DNA from: Siphonodentalium dalli
Lineage: Eukaryota > Mollusca > Scaphopoda > Gadilida > Siphonodentaliidae
Direction of reading: 5' to 3'
DNA: 64,000 nt
NCBI GenBank assembly: GCA_032622095.1
Contig: CP136067.1
Coordinates: 194,398,052-194,462,051, forward strand
The notes beneath the pieces are model-generated. The model saw only the letters and a list, made by a program, of their open reading frames with translations. It did no database searches and was not told the DNA's origin. This document shows, in pieces, positions 44,236 through 57,325 of this stretch. Within the stretch, counting starts at the first letter, position 1, and each line of letters begins with the position of its first letter. The translations under genes and the position numbers were made by a program.

Positions 44236-46920
44236 GTGATATGTGGCATGCCTCAACAGCTGGCGTAGCATGCCACATACCCTATACCACTGAGGCCTTT
44301 TAACTAATAGTTTTGTATTACTACAGAGTAACATTGGTCTGTATCAGGTGTAGAAAGCCGATTGACTGGAGGAGAAAACACATGGAAAAGATCTATGTTA
44401 CTGTATGTTGCGATAAAAATAAAATTGTTCTCATAATTTGCCAAGATTATATCATGTATCATTAATATATGGTTCATACAATTGATAAAAAGTTGAAATA
44501 AAATATCTAAAATATGAGGGTGCTTGGTGTCAATGCTGTTGTGAAATTAGGTATATTAAAACTCTTTTTGCTTGTGAGGTAAAAGTCCAAATTATCGTTA
44601 GTTTATCTGTGAATATCAAATATTCTTATTGTTTTACTAAATTTGTCTACGCCCAATGTGGGTTTTGTAAAATTTCATATACACAAAATATTATTTTCTT
44701 TGCAGTTGCTAGTCTGCTACTTTTATATTACGCACCGGTCACCAAAACTCATTCCATTCATTTTTGCCCTGACTCCCCATGGGTGTTTTTCACATGCCAA
44801 CCAAGCATATAATGAATGAATCGTGCAGCCCTTGGTAGTTTGATTGGAATCACTGAAGTAAATTGTTTCCCATAGACGACAGTGTTAACGTTTCAGCCAA
44901 ATTCACTGAATTGAAGCCTGCAGGCCACTCAAGTGATGTTTGCCCAGCTAGATTGACACCAGTTGATCACGAAAATACAAGAAATATCATGGTCATGTGT
45001 TTACTTTTTAAAATAAATCTCCAAGTGTACGACAGGGCAATCCCACGGCCAACTTTTAACTGGAAAACCCCAGAAGTACAGCAGCTAGTTAAATAAATTT
45101 CCCACTCACAAAAATCCATTCCCCCATTAATTCACTAGTTTGAATTGTTTAGATAAGATGTACAAATCAAATAAACAAGATTTCATTCTTTAATTGTGTC
45201 ACATGTATGAGGTGACGGCCATTCTTCAGTTACCCTCACCTCTAGAATTACACGGTGCACTCGCTCCCCGACTCTGGAACACATTTAGCTTCATGATTCC
45301 GCTTGCAACGCTCATCTCACCGAATAGAGTTGTCAAGAAACTACCTCCTGACGCCCCCATTTGACTGGACCGTCAATGTGGGTGTAAACCCGAATGTTTA
45401 AAATGGAAATGGCGATTCCGACTTCAATGTAGATTAAACCCCGATATAGAGTCGGAGGTTTACACTGATGACGAGTCCGTATAAAAGCAGTTAAACGGAC
45501 ATGGCTCATTCGAACCTCCATTTTTTTCTACGTAATTTGGAGCGACGGATACGATAGGTCGATAAATGTGCTCGGAAAAACACTTGCCAAAGTCACAGCC
45601 ATTTTTCAGCAGTTTCAACTTTTCGCCAGATGTCAGATAAACGCTCTTTATTGCTACCATATCAGGAATAGTCAACCACGAAGCGCTCTTTTCTGTTCCA
45701 TGTCGTGCAAATTGCTGTTTTGTTTTTGGGTCCCAAACACCGTATTCACAGTTGTATTATTCATTACTTCAATGCGTCTTTTGGGGTTACATAGTGCTCG
45801 TAGAAGGTATAGTTCAGATATTTATTGACCTATCGAAAAATTCAAAAGCGAATAATATTATATGTATTTTGAAGCGCAAACCGCCATGTGGCTTTAAATT
45901 ACGTATCGACATATACGTTGATCCCTGGAACGGGACTGGGATCTAAACGAGAGTATATGTTCTCAGACCTCAAAAATATGTGTCCATATAGTAGGTCATT
46001 TGTTGAGCTTATTATCTGAACATTTCTCACAAAAGAATAGGAATACTTAAATCACATTTATTATCTTTTCATCCGACTGTCGTCTGCTAATTTAGCCTGA
46101 AAACCCCTTCAGGTGAATTTAGAGCAATCCAATCGTTACATTAATAACTGAGTGGGAGAATCCATTTGGTAACGAAAAGGTTAATACCGTCACTTGAAAC
46201 CTTACAAATATACTTATATCCACAATCTTCCACACTCTTAAAAGCATACCATTGTTTAGTTATTTATGATGTAGCTATTTAGGGCATACCTATGAAGTGT
46301 ATACTGTATATGTTAGCCTCTTGGGATATTTCTATCAGCGAGATACACAAAACAAGTGTCAATGTTTGATAAGAGCACACCGCAGCGCTCCTCCGATATC
46401 TCGAAGTCTGTAAAGTATCATACTCCCAGTAGACCGATCAATTTGATCTGCATCAGCACTGTCTGCTCTTATCAATGTCGATTTGGCTGCGATTCTTGTG
46501 AGAGAATCCTTATCCGACTAGCATCGCTCGACAACAGGAAGTTTATCAATCCATTAAAGTTATTGTTTGGGGAAGACGATGAATCAATCTCTGTCGATTG
46601 TTGATCGCCTTCCGAGGTTTACAAATCTCCTGAGACTCTGGAGACGTATAGGTACAATTTAACAATGTAGTTTAGGTTTAATATGTCTGGACTCTGGAGG
46701 GAACATTTTCACCATAAAGTGTGGGAAAGCATACTCAGGTGATAGGTGAAACGTACACTTCCCCACTCAGATTGAAAACTAATGTGTAATTTGGTAAATT
46801 TTGGTACCAGATCGGACATACATTTGTATATGAATGTAAAATATAATGGTCAGTCACACAATGAAATAGGCACCCATATACCAGTTGTCTAGTTGACATG
46901 TGCAGAACACAACTTACATC
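44236..46920. other. No convincing gene
   Basis: Frames of 60-86 codons only. The 82-codon plus frame at 46356-46604 ends FINPLKLLFGEDDESISVDC, which could be a LINE C-terminus, but there is too little to call. 45637-45654 carries an inverted AATAAAGAGCGTTT motif. Confidence 0.35.
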
Positions 46921-46924
46921 AAAC

Positions 46925-48725
46925 AGTTACTAACGTTCCACTCCATCAGTCATTAACGTTCCACTCTATCACAGTCACTAACCTTCCACTCTATCACAGT
47001 CACTAACGTTCCACTCTATCACAGTCACTAACGTTCCACTCTATCACAGTCATTAACGTTCCACTCTATCACAGTCACTAACGTTCCACTCTATCACAGT
47101 CACTAACGTTCCAGTCTATCACAGTCATTAACGTTCCACTCTATCACTAACGTTCCAATCTATCACAGTCACTAACGTTCCACTCTATCACAGTCACTAA
47201 CGTTCCACTCTATCACAGTCACTAAGGTTCCACTCTATCACAGTAACTAACGTTCCACTCTATCACAGTCACTAACGTTCCACTCTATCACAGTCACTAA
47301 CGTTCCACTCTATCACAGTCATTAACGTTCCACTCTATCACAGTCACTAACGTTCCACTCTATCACAGTCAATAACGTTCCACCCTATCACAGTCACTAA
47401 CGTTCCACTCTATCACAGTCACTAACGTTCCACTCTATCACAGTCATTAACGTTCCACTCTATCACAGTCACTAACGTTCCACTCTATCACTAACGTTCC
47501 ACTCCAGCATAGTAAATAACGTTCCACTCCATCATAGTCACGAACGTTCCACCCCATCAGTCACTAACGTTCCACTATATCACAGTCACTAACATTCCAA
47601 TCCATCACTAACGTTCCACTCCATCACTAACGTTCCACTCCAGCATAGTCACTAACGTTCCGCTCCATCAGTCACTAACGTTCCACTCCATCGGTCACTA
47701 ACTTTGCACTCCATCACATTCACTAACGTTCCACTCCAGCATAGTCACTAAAGTTCCACTCCATCACTAACGTTCCACTCCAGCATAGTCACTAACGTTC
47801 CGCTCCAGCATAGTGACTAATGTTACACTCCAGAATAGTCACTACGTTCAGCTCCATCAGTCACTAACTTTGCACTCCATCACAGTCACTAACGTTCCAC
47901 TCCAGCATAGTCACTAAAGTTCCACTCCATGACTAACGTTCCACTCCAGCATAGTCACTAACGTTCCGCTCCAACATAGTCACTAACGTTCCACTCCATC
48001 AGTCACTGACTTTACACTCCATCATAGTCACTACGTTCCGCTCCATCACAGTCACTAACGTTCCACTCCAGCATAGTCACTAAAGTTCCTCTCCATCACT
48101 AACGTTCCACTCTCCAGCATAGTAACTAATGTTACACTCCAGAATAGTCACTACGTTCCGCTCCAGCATAGTCACTACGTTCCGCTCCAACATAGTCACT
48201 AACGTTCCACTCCATCAGTCACTGACTTTACACTCCATCATAGTCACTACATTCCGCTCCATCACAGTCACTAACGTTCCACTCCAGCATAGTCACTAAA
48301 GTTCCACTCCATCACTAACGTTCCACTCCAGCATAGTCACTAACGTTCCACTCCATCAGTCATTAACACTCCACTCCATCACAGTCACTAACGTTCAACT
48401 CCAGCATAGTCACTAAAGTTCCACTCCATCACTAACGTTCCAATCCAGCATAGTCACTAACGTTCCGCTCCAGCATAGTAACTAATGTTACACTCCAGAA
48501 TAGTCACTACGTTCCGCTCCAGCATAGTCACTAAGTTCCGCTCCAACATAGTCACTAACGTTCCACTCCATCAGTCACTGACTTTACACTCCATCATAGT
48601 CACTACGTTCCGTTCCAACATAGTCACTTTATGAAACAGTCAATAATGTTCCGCTCCAGCATAATCACTAACGTTCCACTCCATCACAGTAACTAACGTT
48701 CCACTCCATGCATCACAGTCACCAA
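46925..48725 (+). repeat. 25-bp minisatellite, roughly 70 units, two sequence domains
   Basis: The consensus is CACTAACGTTCCACTCTATC plus ACAGT. From 46960 to about 47490 the units are very regular (CTCTATCACAGT). From 47490 to 48725 they switch to CTCCAGCATAGT and CTCCATCAGT variants with skipped bases, and a ~300-bp higher-order pattern recurs (for example GACTTTACACTCCATCATAG at about 48008, 48227 and 48587). Confidence 0.93.
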
Positions 48726-48913
48726 CCTTCCACTGGAGCTGAACTGGGCTCTTCTATATATACATGTATCTACATTTAGACCAAATACTAAAATGCTTAC
48801 GTGATTCACACTGTCTTGACGTCGAGACAATGTATTAAACTATATATTACGCGACTCCGGGCTGCTAGTTGACCTATTTTATGCTCCGAGTGAACCAACG
48901 GAACGCTTAGTTA

Positions 48914-48962
48914 GGTATTCTGGGATTCGAGCATGAAACAGTTAGTGTGTGAACTCGCCGGC
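48914..48962 (-). repeat. Inverted copy of the window's first 50 bases
   Basis: ATTCTGGGATTCGAGCATGA and GTGAACTCGCCGGC are the reverse complement of positions 1-50, with small changes. Confidence 0.65.
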
Positions 48963-49294
48963 AGACTGTTTTGTTTTAAACATCGTTTATTTTCAATCAG
49001 ATTTATAATTACATGAACAGTATATGCATGAGTTGACAAACTAATAGAACGACAGTGCTGAAGTATTTATGTGTCTGATGATAGGAGAGAAGTTTTATGG
49101 AAGTCGTCCTCCTGCTGTAACTTTTGGGCCATGTAAAATATTTCGAATTTTCATTTGAGTTTGTCGTTTAGATTCAGGGCTCGGCAGTAGATATACATTG
49201 ATATCGGTTTGATTTGCGTACTGCGAGTAAGAAGGTAGGGTTGACAGAGAGAAAAGAGGGTAGTGAGTGAAAGGTGCCAGATTATTATGTTATA

Positions 49295-49375
49295 CGGCAA
49301 ACTGTTTTCATGCTCGTATTCCCGATTACCCAACGAAACAGAGTGAGTTTATCTCCCAAATAAACCTCATATATA
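49295..49375 (+). repeat. Direct copy of the window's first ~100 bases
   Basis: CAAACTGTTTTCATGCTCG then GTTTATCTCCCAAATA match 24-95 with gaps. It lies ~330 bp beyond an inverted copy, so the pair may be the two termini of a small element. Confidence 0.5.
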
Positions 49376-50650
49376 GGTCACGAGGTGCATTAATGTGGAA
49401 TATCAATGATTTTAATGGTCACTGGTTACTAATACAGCAACATATAACATCAGACATACTGAATGCCGGATATTCCATGGTTGTTGGTTCCCTCGATGTA
49501 GGACTTTTGTTTATAAATGAACACCTGTCTGTCGGGCAAATGTACCTAATAAAATGAGCGGAATAGCGGGCGTTCAGAATGAAGTGTTGTGGTGGAGAGC
49601 ATAGCGAGATATCACCGCGGGCTATAGATGGTCTTGATTAAACTTATGCGAATCCGGAAATCAAGAGTCAGTAAATATCTAATTTGTGTCAGACATGGCT
49701 GATCGATGTGGTCATCGGCCGCCTTCATCACACGACGATAGACTAGATATCGGCCGCCTATACATCGCACGCATATGGTCTAGACCTACTAACATTAAGG
49801 AGGTTTCGCAAACTCACGGACAGAGTTACGACTGCGTTCAGCTTTTCGTCATCGTATAATTCATGAAGATCCATTAGTGAACCGGACAACACGTGGCTAT
49901 AATCGTGTGTAGTGAGCTTTCCGCACGATCTAGCAGATTATGCACAACGCGAACAATACTCGCCATTCAATCGGCCAATTGATTGTCCTATGCTTGATAA
50001 CTGATAACTGATGGTTGTACGGTACAACAAAACTAAATGACCGAGTGTCTGTATCTTTACATGAAGCTTGGGTACAAAATGTGACGGTCAGGACATCACG
50101 GATACGTTTGTGTAATTTGATGTCGTAGTATATAACCTAAATATTGTTGTAACTCTATCCGTGAGTTTTTCGACTATTCTCTGTTATTCAGCTGATTATT
50201 CTCATGCATCTGATGAATCTCCGGGTAGACCTCTAGATGGGAGTATCCAATTTTCCAAATTTCGTTAAAAACTTGGTAGTGCAGCAGTCATTTTGAATTT
50301 CACATTTGAATCCATCGGCACACACTGGACGAAGCCCTCATTTATTGGAGAAATGTTTTGCAATTTTATTTTAATGCTCACTTCTAAATGGGAGCTATTT
50401 AATTTGACTAACTTCAGTGAAAAACACGGCCGCTGCCAGCCATCTTGGAATTTAATATTTGCATCACCAGTTCTTTCGTGACGCTATACGTATAGAGCCC
50501 GTGTTTTTATCCCATTGTTCCAAAACTCCATATGGATCCTCGGGTGACCTCGTGTTAAACATTGAATCGGGCAGGATGTAAACAGCAGAAACCAAATTGC
50601 TAAAAATAAAAGTGATTAATAAATACAAATTTTAAATTGTCATTCTTCCG
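49376..50650. other. No gene seen
   Basis: Short frames only and no repeat array. Confidence 0.35.
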
Positions 50651-50654
50651 TGGA

Positions 50655-50760
50655 ATGACATATAGAGAGTAATCAAATCCCGAGTGAACAGAGCGAATGA
50701 GGACCGGCTCCCCGAGTGAATAATGTCACGTGTTCATCGAAACCAATTGATTATTCTGTT
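50655..50760. mobile_element. Shortened copy of the 30704 palindromic element
   Basis: ACATATAGAGAGTAATCAAA, CCCGAGTGAACAGAGCGAAT and ATCGAAACCAATTGATTATT match the arms and centre of 30704-30840 with deletions. Confidence 0.5.
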
Positions 50761-51610
50761 TAGTTCACACTTCCCATCACTAAAAGGCGCTAATTCAAAA
50801 GATAATATGTAACAGAATAGTGCCCGATCATCTGATCGCGCTCTCACTGTTGACGTAATTCACAGGTTTGACATTATCGCTTTTAATTCACCGAGAAATC
50901 CTTATAAATCACGAGTTTTTGTCAGCCAATCAAAACATCAAATGATCGTCATTGATAAAGAGCGTTCGCCATTTCGTTTCCCAAAATCAGTAGCAAATAA
51001 AGAGCGTTCTCGTTTAAGATCCTTTTTTACTCGTTTTCAATGTAAACTGATGGACGCCTTTGTGGATTTTCGCGATTCATGCACCATACATACACATGAT
51101 GATGATTACAAATATGTTTTATAAGTAAAAAATTACAAAAGGAAAGTTTTACTTAATTTGTGTCAAATCAGACTGTGGAACTTTAACTCGTATTTTCATT
51201 GTGATAATTATCCCTCGCAAACACAGTTTCGTGGGGATATATATGTCCCGTCTGTGCCGTCCGTTAGTCCCTCTGTCCGTCTGAACTTTGGAGCTCAATA
51301 TCTCAGTCATAGGTGCATCGGATTTTGACTTTTTGTGTGTGTATTGTCATAATGTTGATGAAGCACACTGAGAGAAAGGATATTTACATATATACAACGG
51401 GTTTCGTAAATTCATGTTTTGTTGAGTTATGGGACTTCGTGTGAAAAGTGAAAATTCATCTACACCAACTTTGGATCTCTGTGTCGCAGTTAAATGTCAT
51501 ATTTAATTATCTTTAGTACCCTATCTAAGCCACATGCACGTGTAACGTGTGTCACTTATTATGTCCATTCAGTTTTCCCGAAAAAAAAATACGTCCATCC
51601 AGTGGTCATC
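50761..51610. other. No gene; two AATAAAGAGCGTT motifs
   Basis: GATAAAGAGCGTT at 50954-50966 and AATAAAGAGCGTT at 50997-51009. The patch at 51240-51290 (GTCCGTTAGTCCCTCTGTCC) is a simple-sequence-like block of a kind common in invertebrate repeats. Confidence 0.4.
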
Positions 51611-51614
51611 TTAG

Positions 51615-51715
51615 ATTGGTTTAAACATATTTATTTATCAAAATGATATGGTGACGGGATTGGAGGACAAGTGCTAGCCACTTAGATGTACATCCTCTCC
51701 CTATGACAACACTCA
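51615..51715 (-). repeat. LINE/SINE 3' tail repeat
   Basis: GGTTTAAACATATTTATTTA then GGGATTGGAGGACAAGTGCT and CCACTTAGATG. The reverse complement ends in AATAAATATGTTTAAACC, a tail carrying a polyadenylation signal. Confidence 0.5.
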
Positions 51716-52740
51716 ATACAACTTTACATCTTGGATGGGATGGCAATGTTATTTTGTATATTGACATTGGGATGAATTAAGGGTATCTACATACTGCATG
51801 CTTTTCAGACATCACAGGCCAAATTAAAATATATTTCTAATTTAGCTCAGAAAATTAATAAACCTCTGCGGAAAGCCATCTTTACGATGGATACTCTATG
51901 CGTCTATATGTTTATATATTACAATTATTTGCGGAATATGTTCTCTACTCATCGGTCTCCACCTCTCACTCTTGTTTTATTTCTTCTGTCTTTCTGCTTT
52001 TCGGAAAAAATATCTCAACTTGTGACACAGTCGAGAACATGCCTAATTGTCACTATATATATTCTAAATCTTCTGCTTGTGTGTACTTTTCGTGTCTGTT
52101 CATTCACTACTGGCATGTAATTTGTCGATTTTGGGTTAAGTGGATAATAACCAATCATATAACCGTCGAACGTGTCTGCATAATTATGTAAAGTCCATAT
52201 GTAACACTAATGTAATTTTGTTTAATATGTCTCTTTGCAGATTAGAATATAGTCGCCGTGGCCACTATGCCACACACTAAACTTCAACACACAATTCAAT
52301 GATGGGATTGGGAAGTGGAGGATAAGATTGTGTGAACGATGTTGCCGGGTACTGTATCCGATATCGTATTGTTTGTTTGGACCCTTGTTGCGAACGTGAG
52401 GGGCAATTCAAGGGGAACTAAACGTGACGGTGAGTTATCAATAATGAATATAAGATTACTTGTTTTTATCAACATATCACCATGTTCCTCTTGTTTTACA
52501 CACTTGTTGCTAGAAATACAGAATTCTTTTGTGCCGTATTTACAAATCAGATGGTTCCATGCGCATCACTGTTGATGTCACATGACGTAAAGTTCGATCC
52601 CCTCAACCATGAATCCGGAACTATAACACAAAAGCATCATCAAACATGACGAAACAAGCCATGTGTGTACCCGAATAAACCCTGTAACTTGTGTAAGTCT
52701 GCTCATTTAACGCACGGATTCTAGGATAGGTGGCGTGTAA
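51716..52740. other. No gene seen
   Basis: Overlapping 77-97 codon plus frames at 51887-52191 are hydrophobic but carry no signature. Confidence 0.35.
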
Positions 52741-52860
52741 TAAATACAGAACGACACGCGTGTAAATGGGTTTGTCGATACGGCGCTTGTGTCGTTGCGA
52801 GCTAGCTAGCACTCGCGCCGTATAACAAACCCATTACCACACTATCGTTCTGTGTATTTA
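52741..52860. repeat. ~120-bp hairpin
   Basis: The arms AAATACAGAACGACA, GTGTAAATGGGTTTGT and ATACGGCG mirror CGCCGTATAACAAACCCATT, ACACTATCGTTCTGTGTATT. The ~30-bp loop is GC-rich and contains GCTAGCTAGC. It is probably a hairpin MITE remnant. Confidence 0.65.
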
Positions 52861-54094
52861 TATTTGTTTGCACATTTACCAACTGCGAGTGCCTTTAATG
52901 TGATATGCATTCTACCGACCGAGCCACTGCCTCTAACATAATCAGTATAAGAGATGGGGACCAAATCTGAACTACCATCCATGGTCAGCTACAGTCAGTG
53001 CATGTTGACAGAAAAAATATTTAGACACGCATTTTTCTGGGATATTTCTGTATATAATATACTTTCTAAGATGTCAATATGATATCTATCAATATGTAAC
53101 AGGGATTTGACTGCATGGGACAATTTCCATTTTGGGAGGGGTGTAATGCAATTTACAACTACCCCCTCCCCGTGTCGCCACGTCCCTGATACTTTTTCTA
53201 CCGATTTGGAAAATGCTCGAAACAAAACAAAACAACACTCAACGTGTTTCAAAATAGACCAATGGATGTGCTAAATATTTAGTCTCGGTGGTATCACAAT
53301 TATTCAATATATAAATCACAAGACATCATTTTCACAAACGAGTATTCATTAATCCCGTAAGCATATGCAATATAATATATGAAGTAACTAAGTATACTAA
53401 CACAAGCGGGTCGACGTCCATGCAGGTTTGAACACTACGGTTAACGAATGAGTTTTCTGGACATATATGTTCAAACATTAACACTGGCTGTTCAATAACT
53501 GAACACATGAGGGGTAAAAGCGTTCAATTCCGAACACTTTTATTTGCAGTGTAGACCAGCGGTTCGTGTCATTTGGTACGTTATATAATTACATATCAAA
53601 TGAGATACCATTGCACACTTGACACTAATCGCCAGGTTATGTTACATTTTGCGACTATAAACATGAAATACGCGTTAACTTGATTCTAATTAACTCACAT
53701 GTTATTGTCCATCGTCTGACCTCTCTCGACCTAACCGCGAAATTCAATTGATCTCACCAAATGGGATCACACCCTATCTCGAGATCTGTTAGTTTTTATA
53801 CGGGATGTGACACGAAGTTCGATTTCTTGCGGTACACTGCAGACAGTCTAGATCTTTCGCGATCCCGTTTATGACTATGGCCATTCGTATTCCGAAGTGA
53901 CCTCACCTCTGATGATATATATATGAGCCCAGAACGGTAACCTGTAGCAAGCGCGGTGTATACTATATATACAGGCCGCTAACTGTGAGTTCCCGTTCAA
54001 TCGGCTAACGTCGACTTGTAACTTTGGCGAAAACTTCACTTATTTCGTGGTTTGATTTCACAGCCAATGACTTGTAGTTGGCACTTGCTTTAAA
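52861..54094. other. No gene seen
   Basis: Unique-looking sequence with short frames only. Confidence 0.35.
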
Positions 54095-54894
54095 TACATG
54101 TAAAATATGAACATGGACATGGACGACAACAAATTATTTACCAGTGAGCAACATGGGTTAGAAAGAAACATTCTTCCGTCACGCATATATACAGTTGTTG
54201 GAAGTCCAAGAGGATTGGCACGAAGCTTTAGACAATGCAACAAATATGGACTCAGTATATACATAGACTTTAAAAATAACGACCACACAAAGTATACATT
54301 ATCAGAAAATGGGATAGCCAAAGATATAACATGCACCAACGAATGATGAGAAAGACATACATGTAGGAGTGACTTTCGACAGCAAGATGTCATTCAGAAC
54401 TCACATAAACACAATTGTCAGCAAAGCTAACCAAAATGGGTCTTATAAGAAGAACATTCACATACATGGACATGGATATGTTTCTGCCACTATATAAATC
54501 CTTTATCAGACCAACGCTCGAATATGGCTCTTAAATATGGTCATATATACTTACTTGAAAGACATAACATATATAGAAAACGTCCAGAGGCGAGCAACTA
54601 AATTGATAAAAACAAAACTGGAGGACAAACCATATGATTTTCGATTAAAATTCTGGAATTACCTACACTAGAATACCGTAGAGAAAGGAGCGATGTAGTG
54701 CAGATGTATAAAGTTGTTCTTAAAACAGACGAGGTGCCATTACCATCATTACAAATAATAGAGGACTCCCGTACAAGTGGAAGCCATAAGAATATACAAA
54801 AGAAACACTACAACACAAGGAAAGGCAACTTTGTTTCTATAGATACACCAATAACTGGAACAAACTAACAAATCAATGTGTTTTAGCGGGCTCC
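54095..54894 (+). pseudogene. LINE D, internally deleted ORF2
   Basis: It reads MDDNKLFTSEQHGLERN then IYIDFKN, resembling the QHGFRKGRS and (IY)LDFKKAFD motifs of non-LTR reverse transcriptases. It jumps straight to KYTLSENG, GVTFDSKMSFRTHINTIVSK, KSFIRPTLEYGS, ENVQRRATKLIK and EYRRERSDVVQMYK, motifs of the thumb and C-terminal region, so the catalytic middle is deleted. Several frameshifts (for example after SKANQ) and stops are present. The coding remnant continues after the TTAA MITE at 55359 with NDFKSNL and again touches the 7-kb element at 55421. Confidence 0.75.
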
Positions 54895-54898
54895 TTAA

Positions 54899-55354
54899 CC
54901 CTTTACCCAACAGAATGGCCCTGTGCCAATGCATTCTCTTATATATGCGAGTCGACCATAGGTCGCCTCGCATATATAAGAGAATGCATTGGCTTAACAC
55001 ATATTCAAAATGATAAAATTGTCAAAGAATGTAGAAAAATATTATAAAAATTGTTAAAAAATGTAAGAAAAAATTATAAAATTGTTAAAGAATGTAAGAA
55101 AAAATGGAAAAAGTGTTAAAAAAATACTTTTTTTAGGCCAATGCATTCTCTTATATATGCGAGGCGACCTATGGTCGACTCGCATATATAAGAGAATGCA
55201 TTGGCACAGGGCATAACTGTAACTATCACAATGTGGTCAATGAACCGGTTCCAATGATATCCATATTTGTATGGTTCTATTGAGACAGACCCAAGATATT
55301 TTAGGCCGTTGAAGCTTTATTTGGGCGTTTTTGGCCGTTTTGTTGATTAAAGGG
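54899..55354 (+). mobile_element. Double-hairpin TTAA MITE (family 2), copy 4, in LINE D
   Basis: TTAA at 54895-54898 and 55355-55358, ends CCCTTTACCCAACAGAATGG and TGTTGATTAAAGGG. The hairpins are at 54927-54994 and 55137-55205. The spacer has duplicated AATTGTTAAAGAATGTA-type text. It sits between AGSL-like and NDFKSNL codons of LINE D, so the empty site is known exactly. Confidence 0.9.
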
Positions 55355-55358
55355 TTAA

Positions 55359-55421
55359 ATGATTTTAAATCAAACCTAAATGACTGTTGGAGAAACAAGC
55401 CACTAAATATCAAAGGAGAGT
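55359..55421 (+). pseudogene. LINE D C-terminal codons between two insertions
   Basis: NDFKSNLNDCWRNKPLNIKG resembles the (A)GSLN-FKS-LD--W end of LINE ORF2. The next bases AGGAGAGT (55414-55421) are the target duplication of the 7-kb element; the other copy is 62497-62504, where the frame meets TGA. Confidence 0.65.
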
Positions 55422-55481
55422 ATGGGCAGCCATTCGGTCGGAAATTACATGAAATAAAAGTTAATGGTGGCTTGTAAAAAC

Positions 55482-55812
55482 AATAGTCTCCATTTTTAAA
55501 CCAATGGTCGTTCTTTGATTCTATAAGAGACAATTCCGTTTCAATAGATATAGATTCAAACCAAATAGTCTCCATTTTCAAACCAATGGTCGTTCTTGGA
55601 TTCTATAAGAGACAATTCCGTTTCAATAGATATAGATTCAAACCAAATAGTCTCCATTTTCAAACCAATGGTCGTTCTTGGATTCTATAAGAGACAATTC
55701 CGTTTCAATAGATATAGATTCAAACCAAATAGTCTCTATTTTCAAACCAATAATCGTTCTTGGATTCAATAAGAGACAGTTCCGTTTTAATAGATAAAGA
55801 TTCATAATCAAT
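55482..55812 (+). repeat. 83-bp tandem subrepeat in the left arm, 4 units
   Basis: AATAGTCTCCATTTTCAAAC, CAATGGTCGTTCTTGGATTC and AGAGACAATTCCGTTTCAAT recur with period 83 at 55482, 55565, 55648 and ~55731. The right arm has only one equivalent (62330-62420). Confidence 0.85.
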
Positions 55813-56587
55813 GTTGACCGATGCAAAATTAATGTTCTATTTTAATTTAATAGCGTTCACTGTTCAACTAATATCTAATAACACACAATTAGTAAGATTC
55901 GCGCATATTCAATAAACGTACATTCCGTTTCAATTGCCATATTTTCTTAATCAATAAAGATATTTCAATATCCAATAGTCTCCATTTTCAAACTAATAGT
56001 CGTTCTTGGATTCAATAAGAGACAATTCCGTTTTAATAGATATATTTTCTTAATCAATAGAATCTATTTCAAAACCAATAGCCGTTCCTGGATTCAATAA
56101 GAGACAAATCTACTATTTCCGGTCAAACCAATGAATAATAATTGAAGATTATTAACATCCGTTTACAAACCAATGATCATTTCTCGAATTAATAACTTCC
56201 GTTTACAAACCAATGATCAATTCTTAAACCAATAAACGCTAGGGTCGCCACCAATCTCAAATTAACGCTAGGAGCGCCACCATGAATCTTGTTGGATTTA
56301 CTAAACTGGAAATTCCGTGACGTCAACATGGGATACCCCCCTGCCAAAAAAAAAAATGCATGTTCTCGAACATTTTCGCGTCAGAAAGTGACCCTGAACA
56401 TGAAAACTGCGATGATATACGGACGGTGGACTATATCCTGTACCTGTAGCAGATACCGAAGATCCAATTGAGAGCTGATTTTTAATATTGTCATTATTAT
56501 TGACCCAGAAGATCTGAATTAAGTAACCGAATTTGAGGACTGTACTAGTATCACTCATTCACTGTCAGTATCTGAAATCACTGTCAG

Positions 56588-57325
56588 TATTACTGTGATT
56601 ATCACTGTTCCCAACTGACCTACATGTACCAGCTCAGAAACCAGATCATACAAAGCGTCACTCAATCACCATATCTTGGAGTCATGCTCTCAAACTATAT
56701 GAAATGGTTGCCACAGATAGACAAGATCACGAAGAAGGCTAACAGCACGCTCGGATTCATCAGAAGAAACCCTAGGAAGGCACCATTCAAGGGTAAGTGC
56801 GTAGCGTATGAGACACTCGTAAGATCGTCGCTGGAATACGCAGCCGTCATGTGGGATCCTCACCAGCAGCAGAACATCGACGCCCTGGAGAGAATACAGA
56901 GAGGAGCTGTACGGCTCATGACCGGCAATTACCAATCGAAGGACATGGCCAAACTGATGAATGACTGCGAGATAAGACCACTCGAAGAAAGAAGGAAAGA
57001 CCAGAGGCTGGAGCTCTTTCACAAGATGGATAAGGGGCAGGTGTCGGCTGTAAACACTCAGTGCTTAATTAAACCAAAAAAGGTGGGTAGAAAAATCCGA
57101 GCCAAGAAATTTGCAGATTTCAGTGCCACAAATATAGTCTCAAAACAGGAATGTAATAAATCACTGTCCTACCGGTAAGAGCCACTGGTGACAAACTCTG
57201 CTGAATACTCAAATTCATTCTTCCCACGGACAATTATTCAGTGGAACACTCTAAACGAGATGGACGAATGCGAAATTCAAAATAGAACAGCAGCGGACAA
57301 CTCAACAGTCCCGCAAAGAACATAA
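56588..57325 (+). pseudogene. LINE E ORF2 C-terminal fragment
   Basis: A 184-codon frame (56624-57178) reads QSPYLGVMLSNYMKW, KKANSTLGFIRRN, YETLVRSSLEYAAVMWDPHQ, NIDALERIQRGAVRLMTGNY and PLEERRKDQRLELFHKM. After one TAA (57176-57178) the same frame continues EYSNSFFPRTIIQWNTLN to a stop at 57323-57325. This is the thumb and C-terminal region of a CR1/Jockey-type LINE (YLGV, S-LEYA--WDP, (I)E-IQR-A-R, FFPRTI--WN-L). Only one stop separates it from openness, so it is among the youngest LINE pieces here. It is 5'-truncated and sits inside the 7-kb element. Confidence 0.85.

Noticed and set aside
45225-45340. Possible LINE C-terminal text (GALAPRLWNTF)
   Set aside because: Only about 15 residues look right, and no other motif lies on either side in a usable frame.
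46925-48725. CRISPR-like regular array
   Set aside because: 25-bp units abut directly without unique spacers and no associated genes exist.
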